57,196 bases of DNA from a virus, in the IMG/VR virus record IMGVR_UViG_3300042691_013751, positions 1 through 57,196 of that record; one strand, written 5' to 3'. The translations under genes were made by a program, and so were the position numbers. The notes under the pieces are model-generated. The model was not told the DNA's origin. It worked only from the letters and a program-made list of their open reading frames with translations, and did no database searches. Positions 1-6,510 of this stretch are shown one piece after another; position 1 is the first letter of the stretch, and each line of letters starts with the position of its first letter.

Positions 1-2
1 CC

Positions 3-173
3 CGTCAGGAGTCCAAAGGGGGTACGCACGCATCACCCCGATTGCATGAGCGTAGGGGCCACCTGAGAAGGCTTAAGACGGGGAAGAATGTCTGGGTAAA
101 GTCCTGCAAGGTAGGTGACGCAAGCAAGGGTGTGATATTCCATGACTACGCAATCGCACAGGAGCAGAAATGA
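3..173 (+). CDS. Conserved phage protein, C-terminal part (cut by window edge)
   Basis: An open frame enters from the left edge and stops at 171-173, giving about 56 residues without a start. The sequence reads THASPRLHERRGHLRRL, then a GKNVWV...CKVGDASKGV segment. This Arg/His-rich 'HASPR-RRGH-RRL' tail followed by 'W-V-VG' is a recurring C-terminal signature of uncharacterised phage proteins. Function is unknown; the basic residues could contact nucleic acid, but that is a guess. Its stop overlaps the ATG of the next gene (ATGA-type), so it belongs to the same transcription unit as the small ORFs that follow. Confidence 0.6.
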   Translation, partial: RQESKGGTHASPRLHERRGHLRRLKTGKNVWVKSCKVGDASKGVIFHDYAIAQEQK

Positions 174-280
174 ACGAAGACGAAGACAAACCAACCCCGG
201 CTGACGGGCAGTTGATCTGGGTGGCGCTGGCATTCATCGCCGTGATGCTGTCATTACTGACAATCAGGAGTTGCGTATGA
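170..280 (+). CDS. Small single-pass membrane protein (36 aa)
   Basis: A 36-codon frame with an acidic N-terminus (MNEDEDKPTP) and one hydrophobic stretch, WVALAFIAVMLSLLTI, then a short RSCV tail. The hydrophobic stretch is long enough to cross the membrane once. Its ATG overlaps the upstream stop, and AGGAG at 160-164 sits six bases before it. Its own stop overlaps the next ATG (ATGA at 277-280). No family is recognised. It could be an early host-takeover membrane peptide or a lysis accessory; nothing in the sequence decides this. Confidence 0.55.
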   Translation: MNEDEDKPTPADGQLIWVALAFIAVMLSLLTIRSCV

Positions 281-402
281 CCTGCAAACACCGATGGGAG
301 CCGACCACATTCGGCATCAAATACCGTAACCCGGGCAGCTACTGGTATCAGTGCAGACGCTGCCAGCAGGTGATCTGGACAATCTTAGTGGAGAAGACAT
401 GA
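277..402 (+). CDS. Small zinc-ribbon-like protein (41 aa)
   Basis: A 41-codon frame starting MTCKHRWEPT, with C3 and H5 near the N-terminus and a CRRC pair around residues 27-30. The C-x-H...C-x2-C pattern fits a small zinc knuckle, and WY-rich residues between the pairs would pack around it. Similar 'CKHRWEP...W.C.RC' mini-proteins are common in phages, with unknown function. It is translationally coupled on both sides by ATGA overlaps. Confidence 0.55.
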   Translation: MTCKHRWEPTTFGIKYRNPGSYWYQCRRCQQVIWTILVEKT

Positions 403-497
403 ACCTCACAACAGGACAAAAAGTATCACGTACGCTTTTTCTTGCAGCGCTTATTGCCGTGTTGCTGCTTGACTTACTTGTGTGGCGTCCAGGTTGA
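399..497 (+). CDS. Small hydrophobic membrane peptide (32 aa)
   Basis: A 32-codon frame, MNLTTGQKVSRTLF followed by a Leu/Ala/Val-rich stretch (LAALIAVLLLDLLVW) and ending RPG. It predicts one membrane segment with a short basic N-terminus. The start overlaps the upstream stop at 399-402, and GGAG lies at 390-393. It is the last of a run of three tiny coupled frames before the promoter at 494-522. Coding potential rests on this coupling and spacing only; no family is recognised. Confidence 0.45.
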   Translation: MNLTTGQKVSRTLFLAALIAVLLLDLLVWRPG

Positions 498-575
498 GCA
501 ACAGCTTATTTTGATGTATAATCAAATCTCACGTTACTAGTCCTCCACGTTTCTGACCATTGAAAGGTATCTACC
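494..575 (+). promoter_or_regulatory. Sigma-70-type promoter and conserved leader
   Basis: TTGAGC at 494-499 and TATAAT at 517-522 are separated by exactly 17 bases. The -10 lies inside an inverted repeat, TTTGAT (510-515), GTATA, ATCAAA (521-526), which looks like a repressor site. Downstream, CTGACCATTGAAAGGTAT (553-570) is a copy of the leader motif that precedes several early genes and carries the GAAAGG ribosome binding site for the ATG at 576. Confidence 0.65.
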
Positions 576-1085
576 ATGAACATCTTCTATCTCCATCACA
601 TGCCTGCCATCGCTGCTTCTATGCACTGCGACAAGCATGTTGGCAAAATGCTCATCGAGTCTTGCCAGCTGCTGGCAGCGGCGCATCACCACTTCGGCAA
701 CGGCGACAAAGTCTCCTACCGCGCCACGCATGTCAATCACCCCTCCGCAGTCTGGGTCCGTCAATCACGTCTCCATTACATGTGGGTCAGTGACTTGGCC
801 AGATATCTTGGCCGCGAATTCAAATGGCGCTATGGCCACGGTCATAAAAGCCATGATGTGCTTATGGCCGAGCTGGTCGATTGCCCCGATGCCATGTGGA
901 GTTTGCCCTCACTCTTTACGCCACCCACCTTGGCAATGCCTGACGAATACAAGTCAGATGATCACATCGAATCCTACCGTCGTTACTACGCAAGCAAAGC
1001 TGCCACAATGCCGCTTGTGTACAACCGCGGCAAAAACGAGCAACCGCAGTGGCTGCGTGACTTACTTACTTTGGAGTGTGTATGA
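576..1085 (+). CDS. Conserved phage hypothetical protein (HCDKHVGKM family)
   Basis: A 169-residue soluble protein. The first half carries a strongly patterned block: MHCDKHVGKMLIESCQLL (about residues 16-33), then VNHPSAVWVRQSRLHYMW. I recognise this pattern from uncharacterised proteins common in aquatic phages. The conserved Cys, His, Lys and HP could form an active site, and there is a faint similarity to pyrimidine-dimer glycosylase-like (Pyr_excise) proteins, but I would not assign that function. The start is set by GAAAGG at 562-567, nine bases upstream. It is first in a chain of overlapping genes to 1724. Confidence 0.75.
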   Translation: MNIFYLHHMPAIAASMHCDKHVGKMLIESCQLLAAAHHHFGNGDKVSYRATHVNHPSAVWVRQSRLHYMWVSDLARYLGREFKWRYGHGHKSHDVLMAELVDCPDAMWSLPSLFTPPTLAMPDEYKSDDHIESYRRYYASKAATMPLVYNRGKNEQPQWLRDLLTLECV

Positions 1086-1315
1086 ATCAAATTATCGAAT
1101 TGCTTGACCTTGAAAACGACATGACTCGAAACATGCTTAGTGCCGTAACCGCTGAGGACCCTGTCAATGGCATGTACTTTCAGTTCTTGGCTTTGCATTT
1201 GCAAGAAGAGATTATGAAAACCTTTTTGCAGATGTCTGAGCCTACGCGTCAAGAGTACGTCAACCTCATCAGCATGCTTACCATGGGAGAGACTTTGTAT
1301 GAGCAGTATGTTTGA
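1082..1315 (+). CDS. Hypothetical protein (77 aa)
   Basis: An acidic, helical-looking protein (MNQIIELLDLENDMTRNML...). I chose the ATG at 1082 because it overlaps the upstream stop (ATGA) and has GGAG at 1073-1076; a GTG at 1076 in frame lies too close to that site. No motif is recognised. It ends 17 bases inside the MazG-like gene and is presumably co-translated with it. Confidence 0.6.
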   Translation: MNQIIELLDLENDMTRNMLSAVTAEDPVNGMYFQFLALHLQEEIMKTFLQMSEPTRQEYVNLISMLTMGETLYEQYV

Positions 1316-1724
1316 ACAAGTTGGTGAGTTCCGCCGCACAATGGCTCTGCCCATGGGCACCACACCTGCATTGCTCACACCGGAGCAAACCAGCTACTTT
1401 GCTCGCTTCATCATGGAGGAGCTAAGTGAGTACCTTAAAGCCTGTGAAGAAGGCACGCTGGTGGACGCTGCCGACGCCCTTGTCGATCTTGTGTATGTCA
1501 CCTTAGGCTGTGCACATGCCATGGGCTTGCCATTCGATAAGCTTTTCGCCGTTGTGCACAAGGCCAATATGAACAAAGTGCCTGCCAATGGCTACATTCG
1601 CTCACTGCGAGGTTCACAATACGACGTGGTCAAGCCCGTAGGCTGGATGCCACCTGAAGATGAAATGCGCGCCATTCTTTTGAACGTAGCTCAAGACACG
1701 TGTTATAATCAAACCTCTAATTGA
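1299..1724 (+). CDS. MazG-like nucleotide pyrophosphohydrolase
   Basis: A 141-residue all-alpha NTP pyrophosphohydrolase candidate. The family cleaves (d)NTPs to (d)NMP plus pyrophosphate. The metal-binding pattern is visible: an EELSEYL segment (about residues 40-46), CEEG, then DAADALVDLVYVTLGCA, equivalent to the EExxE...ExxD arrangement of MazG/PRA-PH proteins. Lys and Asn residues in the following HKANMNK segment fit the substrate site. In T4 a dCTPase of analogous role prevents normal dCTP entering DNA; here it could trim dNTPs or (p)ppGpp. It starts inside the preceding gene with GGGAGAG at 1285-1291; Met4 at 1308 is an alternative start. Confidence 0.8.
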   Translation: MSSMFEQVGEFRRTMALPMGTTPALLTPEQTSYFARFIMEELSEYLKACEEGTLVDAADALVDLVYVTLGCAHAMGLPFDKLFAVVHKANMNKVPANGYIRSLRGSQYDVVKPVGWMPPEDEMRAILLNVAQDTCYNQTSN

Positions 1725-1743
1725 TTTTTGAAAGGTAAACATC
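1680..1743 (+). promoter_or_regulatory. Extended -10 promoter and conserved leader
   Basis: TTGAAC (1680-1685), an 18-base spacer and TATAAT (1704-1709) preceded by TGT, giving an extended -10. The 12-mer ACGTGTTATAAT (1698-1709) is repeated exactly at the promoter near 10755. The leader TTGATTTTTGAAAGGTAAAC (1721-1740) supplies the GAAAGG ribosome binding site for the ATG at 1744. The promoter lies inside the 3' end of the MazG-like gene. Confidence 0.65.
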
Positions 1744-2109
1744 ATGAACATCAAAGACCTGATTGACGAGTTCGTCGCAACCAAAAACGCTCGTGAAGAG
1801 CTATCCACTCGTGTCAAAGAAATGACAGAGAAGCTCGGCCGCCTTGAAGGCGACATTATGAAATTAATGTCCGCGGCCGGCATCAATCAGGCTGCAAGCG
1901 ATAAAGCTAGCTGCACCATGAAATTGAGCAAACACCCTGCCATCAAAGATTGGCAAGCTTTTTATGGCTACGTCCAAGAGACTGGCCAATTCGAATTGCT
2001 GCATAAGCGGCTTTCCTCGACTGCCTTCCGTGAACGGTGGGAAGCTGGCGAGGTTATCCCCGGAACCGAAGCATCGGATCTCTGGGAACTCACTGTTCGT
2101 CGCAAGTAA
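1744..2109 (+). CDS. Conserved phage protein with N-terminal coiled coil
   Basis: 121 residues. Residues 1-45 are charged heptad-like sequence (coiled coil), followed by a compact domain with HPAIKDWQAFYGYVQETGQF and a RWEAGEVIPG segment. The layout 'coiled coil, then D-W-x-FY-xY, then R-x2-R-x5-G-x2-PG' recurs in phage proteins encoded beside ssDNA-binding and recombination genes. Function is not known. It is 20 bases upstream of the possible ssDNA-binding protein and shares its promoter, which hints at a replication or recombination accessory role. Confidence 0.7.
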   Translation: MNIKDLIDEFVATKNAREELSTRVKEMTEKLGRLEGDIMKLMSAAGINQAASDKASCTMKLSKHPAIKDWQAFYGYVQETGQFELLHKRLSSTAFRERWEAGEVIPGTEASDLWELTVRRK

Positions 2110-2129
2110 CTAGTTAAGGAACTACTCTC

Positions 2130-2864
2130 ATGTCTAAGAATCAAATCGCTCTTTTTGAAGATCAACTGGCCGCAATGGCTTTGGAAACTGTCAAGGCCGA
2201 GCAAACCGGCGCTGCTTTCCTTTCCACTAAAGGTGGGTCGCTGACCTACCGCGGTAATGTCATTACCGACAACAAGCTGGCATGCGTCATCTTGGCCGCG
2301 CCTGTTGAGCGTCTGTACTATGACTCACGCTACGACCCTACCAAAATCGTAGGCCCCAAGTGCTTTGCCATTGCGCAAATCCAAACCGGCATGGGGCCAT
2401 CGCCTTCCGTTGAAAAGCCTGAGCACTCCACATGTGAAGGTTGCCCTAAAAACGAGTGGGGCTCCTCGGCAAGCGGTGGCAAAGGCAAAGCATGCCGCGA
2501 AACGCGCCGTCTCCTGCTTATCCCCGCCGATAGCATTGGCTCAGCATCTGCTGTGGCTGCTGCCGAGATCGCTGCCTTGCGCCCACCCGTAACTAGCTTG
2601 AAGAACTACTCTAGCTACGCCCAAACTTTGGCTGCAACGCTTAAGCGCCCACCTTTGGCTGTGGTGACTGAGATTTCCGTTGTGCCGGATGCCAAGACTC
2701 AGTTCAAGGTGGAGTTCAAAATGCTAAGGGCCATTGATGACATGGCCATCGTGCAAGCCATCATGGCTCGTGCTCAGGGTGAGGTGGATCGCGCCATTGC
2801 AACGGCAGGTGCCGTCAATGACGAAAGCGGTGAAGCCACTACAGCGCAGACCGATCGGTTTTAA
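2130..2864 (+). CDS. Possible single-stranded DNA-binding protein
   Basis: 244 residues. A central cysteine cluster CEGCPKNEWGSS (about residues 101-112) and GKGKACRETRRL (about 116-127) could bind zinc. The flanking segments look beta-rich, and the C-terminal tail is acidic and flexible (NDESGEATTAQTDRF). Proteins with this 'CxxCPxNxWGS...GKGKAC' motif sit in replication and recombination clusters of many phages. Some are annotated as ssDNA-binding proteins, mostly from context. An acidic tail ending in an aromatic residue is typical of SSB and T7 gp2.5. AAGGAAC lies a few bases upstream of the ATG. No other SSB candidate is seen, which supports the role indirectly. Confidence 0.55.
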   Translation: MSKNQIALFEDQLAAMALETVKAEQTGAAFLSTKGGSLTYRGNVITDNKLACVILAAPVERLYYDSRYDPTKIVGPKCFAIAQIQTGMGPSPSVEKPEHSTCEGCPKNEWGSSASGGKGKACRETRRLLLIPADSIGSASAVAAAEIAALRPPVTSLKNYSSYAQTLAATLKRPPLAVVTEISVVPDAKTQFKVEFKMLRAIDDMAIVQAIMARAQGEVDRAIATAGAVNDESGEATTAQTDRF

Positions 2865-2976
2865 TCAATACGGGGGCTGTTAAGCCAGCGTTCGAGGATG
2901 GTGACTTGCGGATTTTCTGGCTTTCCCCGCAACTTGTTGAAACCCAAATCGAAGCCCCCACCTACAAGGAATTATC

Positions 2977-3321
2977 ATGGCAACCAAGCAACAAACCGCA
3001 GTCGACAGCAAAGCTTTTAAAACACCCGAGCCATCAGGCGTGGCGCCAGAGACCCCGAAAGCTTCACCATTGGAGATTATTCCTCATCAGCAGGAAATGC
3101 CCTTTGAGCCTGCGCAGTTAACCGGCTATCGTCAGCTGTCGGATGATGAGATTCGCCGCGTCAACAATGTAAAGCGAGTTTTTGATGAGACCATTAAGTA
3201 CATCCACATCTTGCGTGATTCGTACCACGACGCCGAGGTGCAGCGTATGTTTTCGATTGCAATCACCAATGCCGAGACCGCGTCCATGTGGGCTGTTAAA
3301 GCCATTACGGCACGTGCCTAA
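2977..3321 (+). CDS. Acb2/Tad1-hairpin-like protein, candidate anti-CBASS sponge
   Basis: 114 residues. The first 45 are low-complexity and Pro/Thr-rich. The rest starts GYRQLSDDEIRRVNNVK, runs through a helix, then reads MFSIAITNAETASMWAVKAI. The 'Y-R-x-L-S-x-x-E-I-x-x-[MV]-N-x-[IV]-K ... I-x-x-T-x-x-x-x-x-x-M-x-x-x-[KR]-A-I' pattern is that of the small two-helix Acb2/Tad1 hairpin domain. Characterised Acb2 proteins sequester cyclic di- and trinucleotides and so block CBASS and related immunity. AAGGA at 2966-2970 fixes the ATG. The gene ends two bases before DNA polymerase. The match is by eye; the long disordered N-terminus is unusual. Confidence 0.55.
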   Translation: MATKQQTAVDSKAFKTPEPSGVAPETPKASPLEIIPHQQEMPFEPAQLTGYRQLSDDEIRRVNNVKRVFDETIKYIHILRDSYHDAEVQRMFSIAITNAETASMWAVKAITARA

Positions 3322-3323
3322 CC

Positions 3324-5186
3324 ATGCAGCCTATTTTTCTTGATTTTGAGACTATGGCCATTGGCCCTCGGCCTGATTACCCGCCCGTGCCTGTAGGCTT
3401 GGCCGTGTATGACCCCGAGGGCCAGTACCCAGATGGCTATCATGCTTTTGGCCACGCCGAAGGCAACAACACAACCAAAGAAGCTGTCAAAGCTATGATG
3501 GAGCTAATGTATGACAGCGGTCGAGCTCTCTGCTTTCATAATGCTATGTTTGACCTTGACGTGGCTGCGACTCATCTGGATATGCCCATCCCTGAGGACC
3601 CCACGCGTGTACACGATACTCTTATCCTTGCTTTTCTGCATGACCCTCATGTACAGTCTTTATCTCTAAAAGATCTGGTCGTTACCTGGGGCTTGGATAC
3701 CCCTAGCGAAAGAGATGAGCTGAAGGAATGGATCATTGCCAACGTCGAGGAAGCAAGACGTAAAAAGTCTACCTGGGGTGCTTACATCTCCCGTGGCCCA
3801 GTTGAATTGGTTGGCAAGTACGCCGCTGCAGACGTACGTCTTACCAGCAAGCTATATGACTACCTTAACGCCGCCGTGTTGCCTGCGCAGGCTGTGCCTT
3901 ACCTGCGTGAGATTGAGCTGATCCCAATGTTGCTTGAAAACTCACGTCTAGGCGTAAGGGTTGATCGCGATGGCTTACAAAAAGCCAAAGAGCAAGCAAT
4001 AGTAGATATTGAAAAGTGTAACGTTTGGGTACGCGCATTGTTAGGTTCTCCTGATTTGAATCTTGACAGCGATCGGCAGCTGGTCGATAGTATTTATCCC
4101 ACCGAGTACTGGGATAAAACAAATGGCTGGCCATCCACGGATAAGGGTTCCCCTAAGGCCGACAAGGAAACCTTTGAAGAGATCATTACGTATTTGCCAT
4201 TGCAAGGCGTATTGCGCTATCGCGCCAACCTATCAACCTGCCTGTCAACGTTCATTGAGCCTTGGCTTTTGACCAGCACAAAGACAGGCCGCATCTACAC
4301 CAATTGGAACTCCGTACGTGGTGAGCGGGGTGGTACGCGTACAGGCCGCCTAAGCTCTACGCCTAACTTTCAAAATGCACCTACACGTTATCCAAAGATT
4401 GTGGCGGCATCTGCTAATGCAAGCATGGGGCGTAATGAGATTGTGATGCCTGAAGGTCTTGACGTTGCGCCTCTGCCTCTCATTCGTAGCTTTCTGCTAG
4501 CCGATGAGGGTCACAAGTTGGTGGCATGCGACTTTAACGCTCAAGAGTTGCGCATCTTTGCTCACTTTGAAGGCGGTGGTCTGATGCAGCAGTATCAGGC
4601 CGATGCTAGAGCTGATCTGCATACCTACGCCGCCAAGCTAATGACTGAGGCTGCAGGACAAGAAGTTAGCCGCACCTACTCCAAAGGCGTGTCATTTGCT
4701 ATCTTGTATGGCGCTGGGCCAAAGAAAATCAGTGAAATGTTGGAGATCGACTACAACCTGTCCAAAACGTTAATGGATGCATATACCACGTCGGTGGCTC
4801 CAGGCCTCAAGACGATGCAGTCCACCATGCGTACAAGGTACAAATTGAACCAGCCATTAAAAACCATTGGCGGGCGTTTGATCAAGATGGAGCCGCCTAA
4901 GATCATCAACGGCAGACTCCGTGAGTTTGACTACAAAGGCGTTAACTTGCTCATTCAAGGCTCGGCAGCTGATCAGGCCAAAGCCGCCATGTTGTTGTAT
5001 CAAAAGACACGCAAAGGCAGCCGTCTGCTACTCAGCGTTCATGATGAGTTGGTTATCTCAGCGCCTGAAGAGTTCGCCGTACGTGAGGCAGAATGTCTTG
5101 TTGCAGCCATGTGCAACGCAATCGCCATGGATGTACCCATGGTCAGTGATTACAAAATTGGCAACACCTATCAGGAGGTCAAATGA
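3324..5186 (+). CDS. DNA polymerase, family A, with 3'-5' exonuclease
   Basis: 620 residues, replicative. The DEDDy exonuclease occupies about residues 1-185: Exo I FLDFET (residues 5-10), Exo II FHNAMFDLD near 71-79, Exo III YAAADVRL near 167-174. Polymerase motif A is ACDFNAQELRI (from about 401), motif B RTYSKGVSFAILYG (from about 450) and motif C SVHDELV (about 571-577). There is no 5' nuclease domain, as in T7-type phage polymerases. The residue equivalent to E. coli Phe762 is Phe (in VSFAILYG), a state associated with virulent phages in environmental surveys. The start is two bases after the previous stop; no strong ribosome binding site is needed if coupled. Confidence 0.95.
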   Translation: MQPIFLDFETMAIGPRPDYPPVPVGLAVYDPEGQYPDGYHAFGHAEGNNTTKEAVKAMMELMYDSGRALCFHNAMFDLDVAATHLDMPIPEDPTRVHDTLILAFLHDPHVQSLSLKDLVVTWGLDTPSERDELKEWIIANVEEARRKKSTWGAYISRGPVELVGKYAAADVRLTSKLYDYLNAAVLPAQAVPYLREIELIPMLLENSRLGVRVDRDGLQKAKEQAIVDIEKCNVWVRALLGSPDLNLDSDRQLVDSIYPTEYWDKTNGWPSTDKGSPKADKETFEEIITYLPLQGVLRYRANLSTCLSTFIEPWLLTSTKTGRIYTNWNSVRGERGGTRTGRLSSTPNFQNAPTRYPKIVAASANASMGRNEIVMPEGLDVAPLPLIRSFLLADEGHKLVACDFNAQELRIFAHFEGGGLMQQYQADARADLHTYAAKLMTEAAGQEVSRTYSKGVSFAILYGAGPKKISEMLEIDYNLSKTLMDAYTTSVAPGLKTMQSTMRTRYKLNQPLKTIGGRLIKMEPPKIINGRLREFDYKGVNLLIQGSAADQAKAAMLLYQKTRKGSRLLLSVHDELVISAPEEFAVREAECLVAAMCNAIAMDVPMVSDYKIGNTYQEVK

Positions 5187-5356
5187 TTGACTACGCAATG
5201 CCTACCATGATGGCAGAAAAAGCTTTAAAAGATTTGCATGATGCCATGCTAATGCGACAGTACGACCAGGCACTAGAGTTTGCTCTGATTGCCATTGCAG
5301 AAACACGCATGGCTTACAACGCCATTGTGGTTATGAAGGACACTACGCATGATTAA
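5183..5356 (+). CDS. Hypothetical protein (57 aa)
   Basis: A 57-residue frame whose ATG overlaps the polymerase stop (ATGA at 5183-5186) and has a full AGGAGG at 5173-5178. The protein is helical and Ala/Met-rich (KALKDLHDAMLMRQYDQALE...ALIAIAETR), with no motif I recognise. It overlaps the next gene by eight bases. The strong ribosome binding site and coupling argue that it is real. Confidence 0.65.
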   Translation: MIDYAMPTMMAEKALKDLHDAMLMRQYDQALEFALIAIAETRMAYNAIVVMKDTTHD

Positions 5357-5594
5357 CAGCTTACGCGTAATGGACTTAGTGCGGTACAACGTAGACAAAA
5401 AATGCTTTGTGTTGTCGCAACCCCCTAAGGTCGAGTACTGGCCTGGCACAGACGTGCCTAAGTCAAAAAACAATGTGTTCAATTGGCGTGGTCAGCCTTC
5501 ACAGGTGATCAAGCAGCTGTACCCACACGTATACAAAAACACTACACACGGTAAGCCTTTCACAATTTACTCAAAGGCACAGGCAAGCAAATGA
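5349..5594 (+). CDS. Hypothetical protein (81 aa)
   Basis: A basic 81-residue protein rich in Lys, Tyr and Trp (e.g. VEYWPGTDVPKSKNNVFNWR). It has no recognisable domain. It starts inside the preceding frame, and its stop overlaps the next ATG (ATGA at 5591-5594), so it is part of a tightly coupled run leading into the nuclease genes. The basic, aromatic composition would suit DNA or RNA contact, but this is speculative. Confidence 0.6.
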   Translation: MINSLRVMDLVRYNVDKKCFVLSQPPKVEYWPGTDVPKSKNNVFNWRGQPSQVIKQLYPHVYKNTTHGKPFTIYSKAQASK

Positions 5595-6226
5595 CAACAT
5601 ACTCAAACTCAAGCATCAAAACGTATGAGCAGTGCCCATACAAGTACAAACTCACTCGCATTGACAAGCTAAAAGAGCCTACAGGTGATGCCGCAGTGCG
5701 TGGCACCAACATTCATACCGTGTTTGAAAAAGCATTGGCCGTGCCTACGCTGCCTGCTGAATTTGCGTATTGGAATGACTATATGCAAACGCTGCATGGC
5801 AAGCGCGCTGCCAGTGAGGTGCAGTTTGCCATCACAAAAGAATGGAACGTGTGTGGCTTTAATGATGCTGTGGCGTGGGTACGTGGCATTTACGATGCTG
5901 TATACATTGACGGCAGTCACGCCCATGTGCTGGATTGGAAAACAGGCAAGGAACGTGACTACGGCGACCAGTTAAAACTGTATGCTGCAGTCATCTTGGC
6001 TACCTACACAGAGGTAGATACCGTGACAACCGAGGTGTGCTACATTGACCTGCAAAAGCGTGTGCCAGGTCGTGAGTATTTACGTGAAAACTTTGAAGAA
6101 TTGCAGCAATGGTTGTCAGCACGCGTTAGCAAGATTGAAAATGACGACATCTTTGCGCCAAAGCCTGACTACGGCTGCCGGTGGTGTCACTTTCGCAAAT
6201 CAAATGGCGGACCTTGCCAATGGTAA
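5591..6226 (+). CDS. PD-(D/E)XK exonuclease, Cas4/RecB-like with Fe-S cysteines
   Basis: 211 residues. The RecB-family order is clear: SNSSIKTYEQCPYKYKL (C15), RGTNIH (H42), a GIYDAV segment carrying the first acidic residue, VLDWKTGK (the D-x-K catalytic pair near 115-117) and QLKLYA (about 127-132). Four cysteines, C15 plus C196, C199 and C209 near the C-terminus, match the 4Fe-4S ligand pattern of Cas4 and AddB-type nucleases. The family degrades DNA ends to leave single strands for recombination. It overlaps the VRR-NUC gene downstream, and a helicase follows, so the three look like one end-processing module. Confidence 0.85.
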   Translation: MTTYSNSSIKTYEQCPYKYKLTRIDKLKEPTGDAAVRGTNIHTVFEKALAVPTLPAEFAYWNDYMQTLHGKRAASEVQFAITKEWNVCGFNDAVAWVRGIYDAVYIDGSHAHVLDWKTGKERDYGDQLKLYAAVILATYTEVDTVTTEVCYIDLQKRVPGREYLRENFEELQQWLSARVSKIENDDIFAPKPDYGCRWCHFRKSNGGPCQW

Positions 6227-6510
6227 AAGAAAAAGTTATCCTTGAACGCGATCTGGAACGCTACTTTTCAGCGGCATGTAAAAAGCGAGGCTTGCTAACG
6301 TTGAAGCTCAACGTCAGATTCGCAAGAGGCTGGCCCGATCGCATCGTTGTGCTGCCTAATGAAAAGGTGCTATGGGTTGAGCTGAAGCGCCCAGGCGGTA
6401 AAACATCGCCATTGCAAGACCTGCTGCATAACGACTTGCGCAAGCGCAAGCACATAGTGCATGTGATTGACTCTAAAGAAGGCATTGATTATGTACTGGG
6501 AACCTCATGA
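6220..6510 (+). CDS. VRR-NUC domain endonuclease
   Basis: 96 residues from the ATG at 6220. The VRR-NUC signature is present: an N-terminal E-RDLERYF helix, RFARGWPDRIVVLP, then VLWVELKRPGG and a final IDYVL strand. The catalytic residues of this PD-(D/E)XK branch are the D in GWPD and the E-x-K in VELKRP. Phage members are small stand-alone nucleases, some of which act on Holliday junctions or flaps. The ATG overlaps the Cas4-like stop by seven bases; GGCGGA at 6207-6212 may serve as ribosome binding site. An in-frame GTG at 6181 would add 13 residues but lies deep in the upstream gene. Confidence 0.85.
   Translation: MVKEKVILERDLERYFSAACKKRGLLTLKLNVRFARGWPDRIVVLPNEKVLWVELKRPGGKTSPLQDLLHNDLRKRKHIVHVIDSKEGIDYVLGTS

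Noticed and set aside
2875-2962. GGGGGCT ... AGCCCCC pair as a terminator before the Acb2-like gene
   Set aside because: The arms are about 75 bases apart and no U-tract follows; the gap is too long for a Rho-independent terminator.
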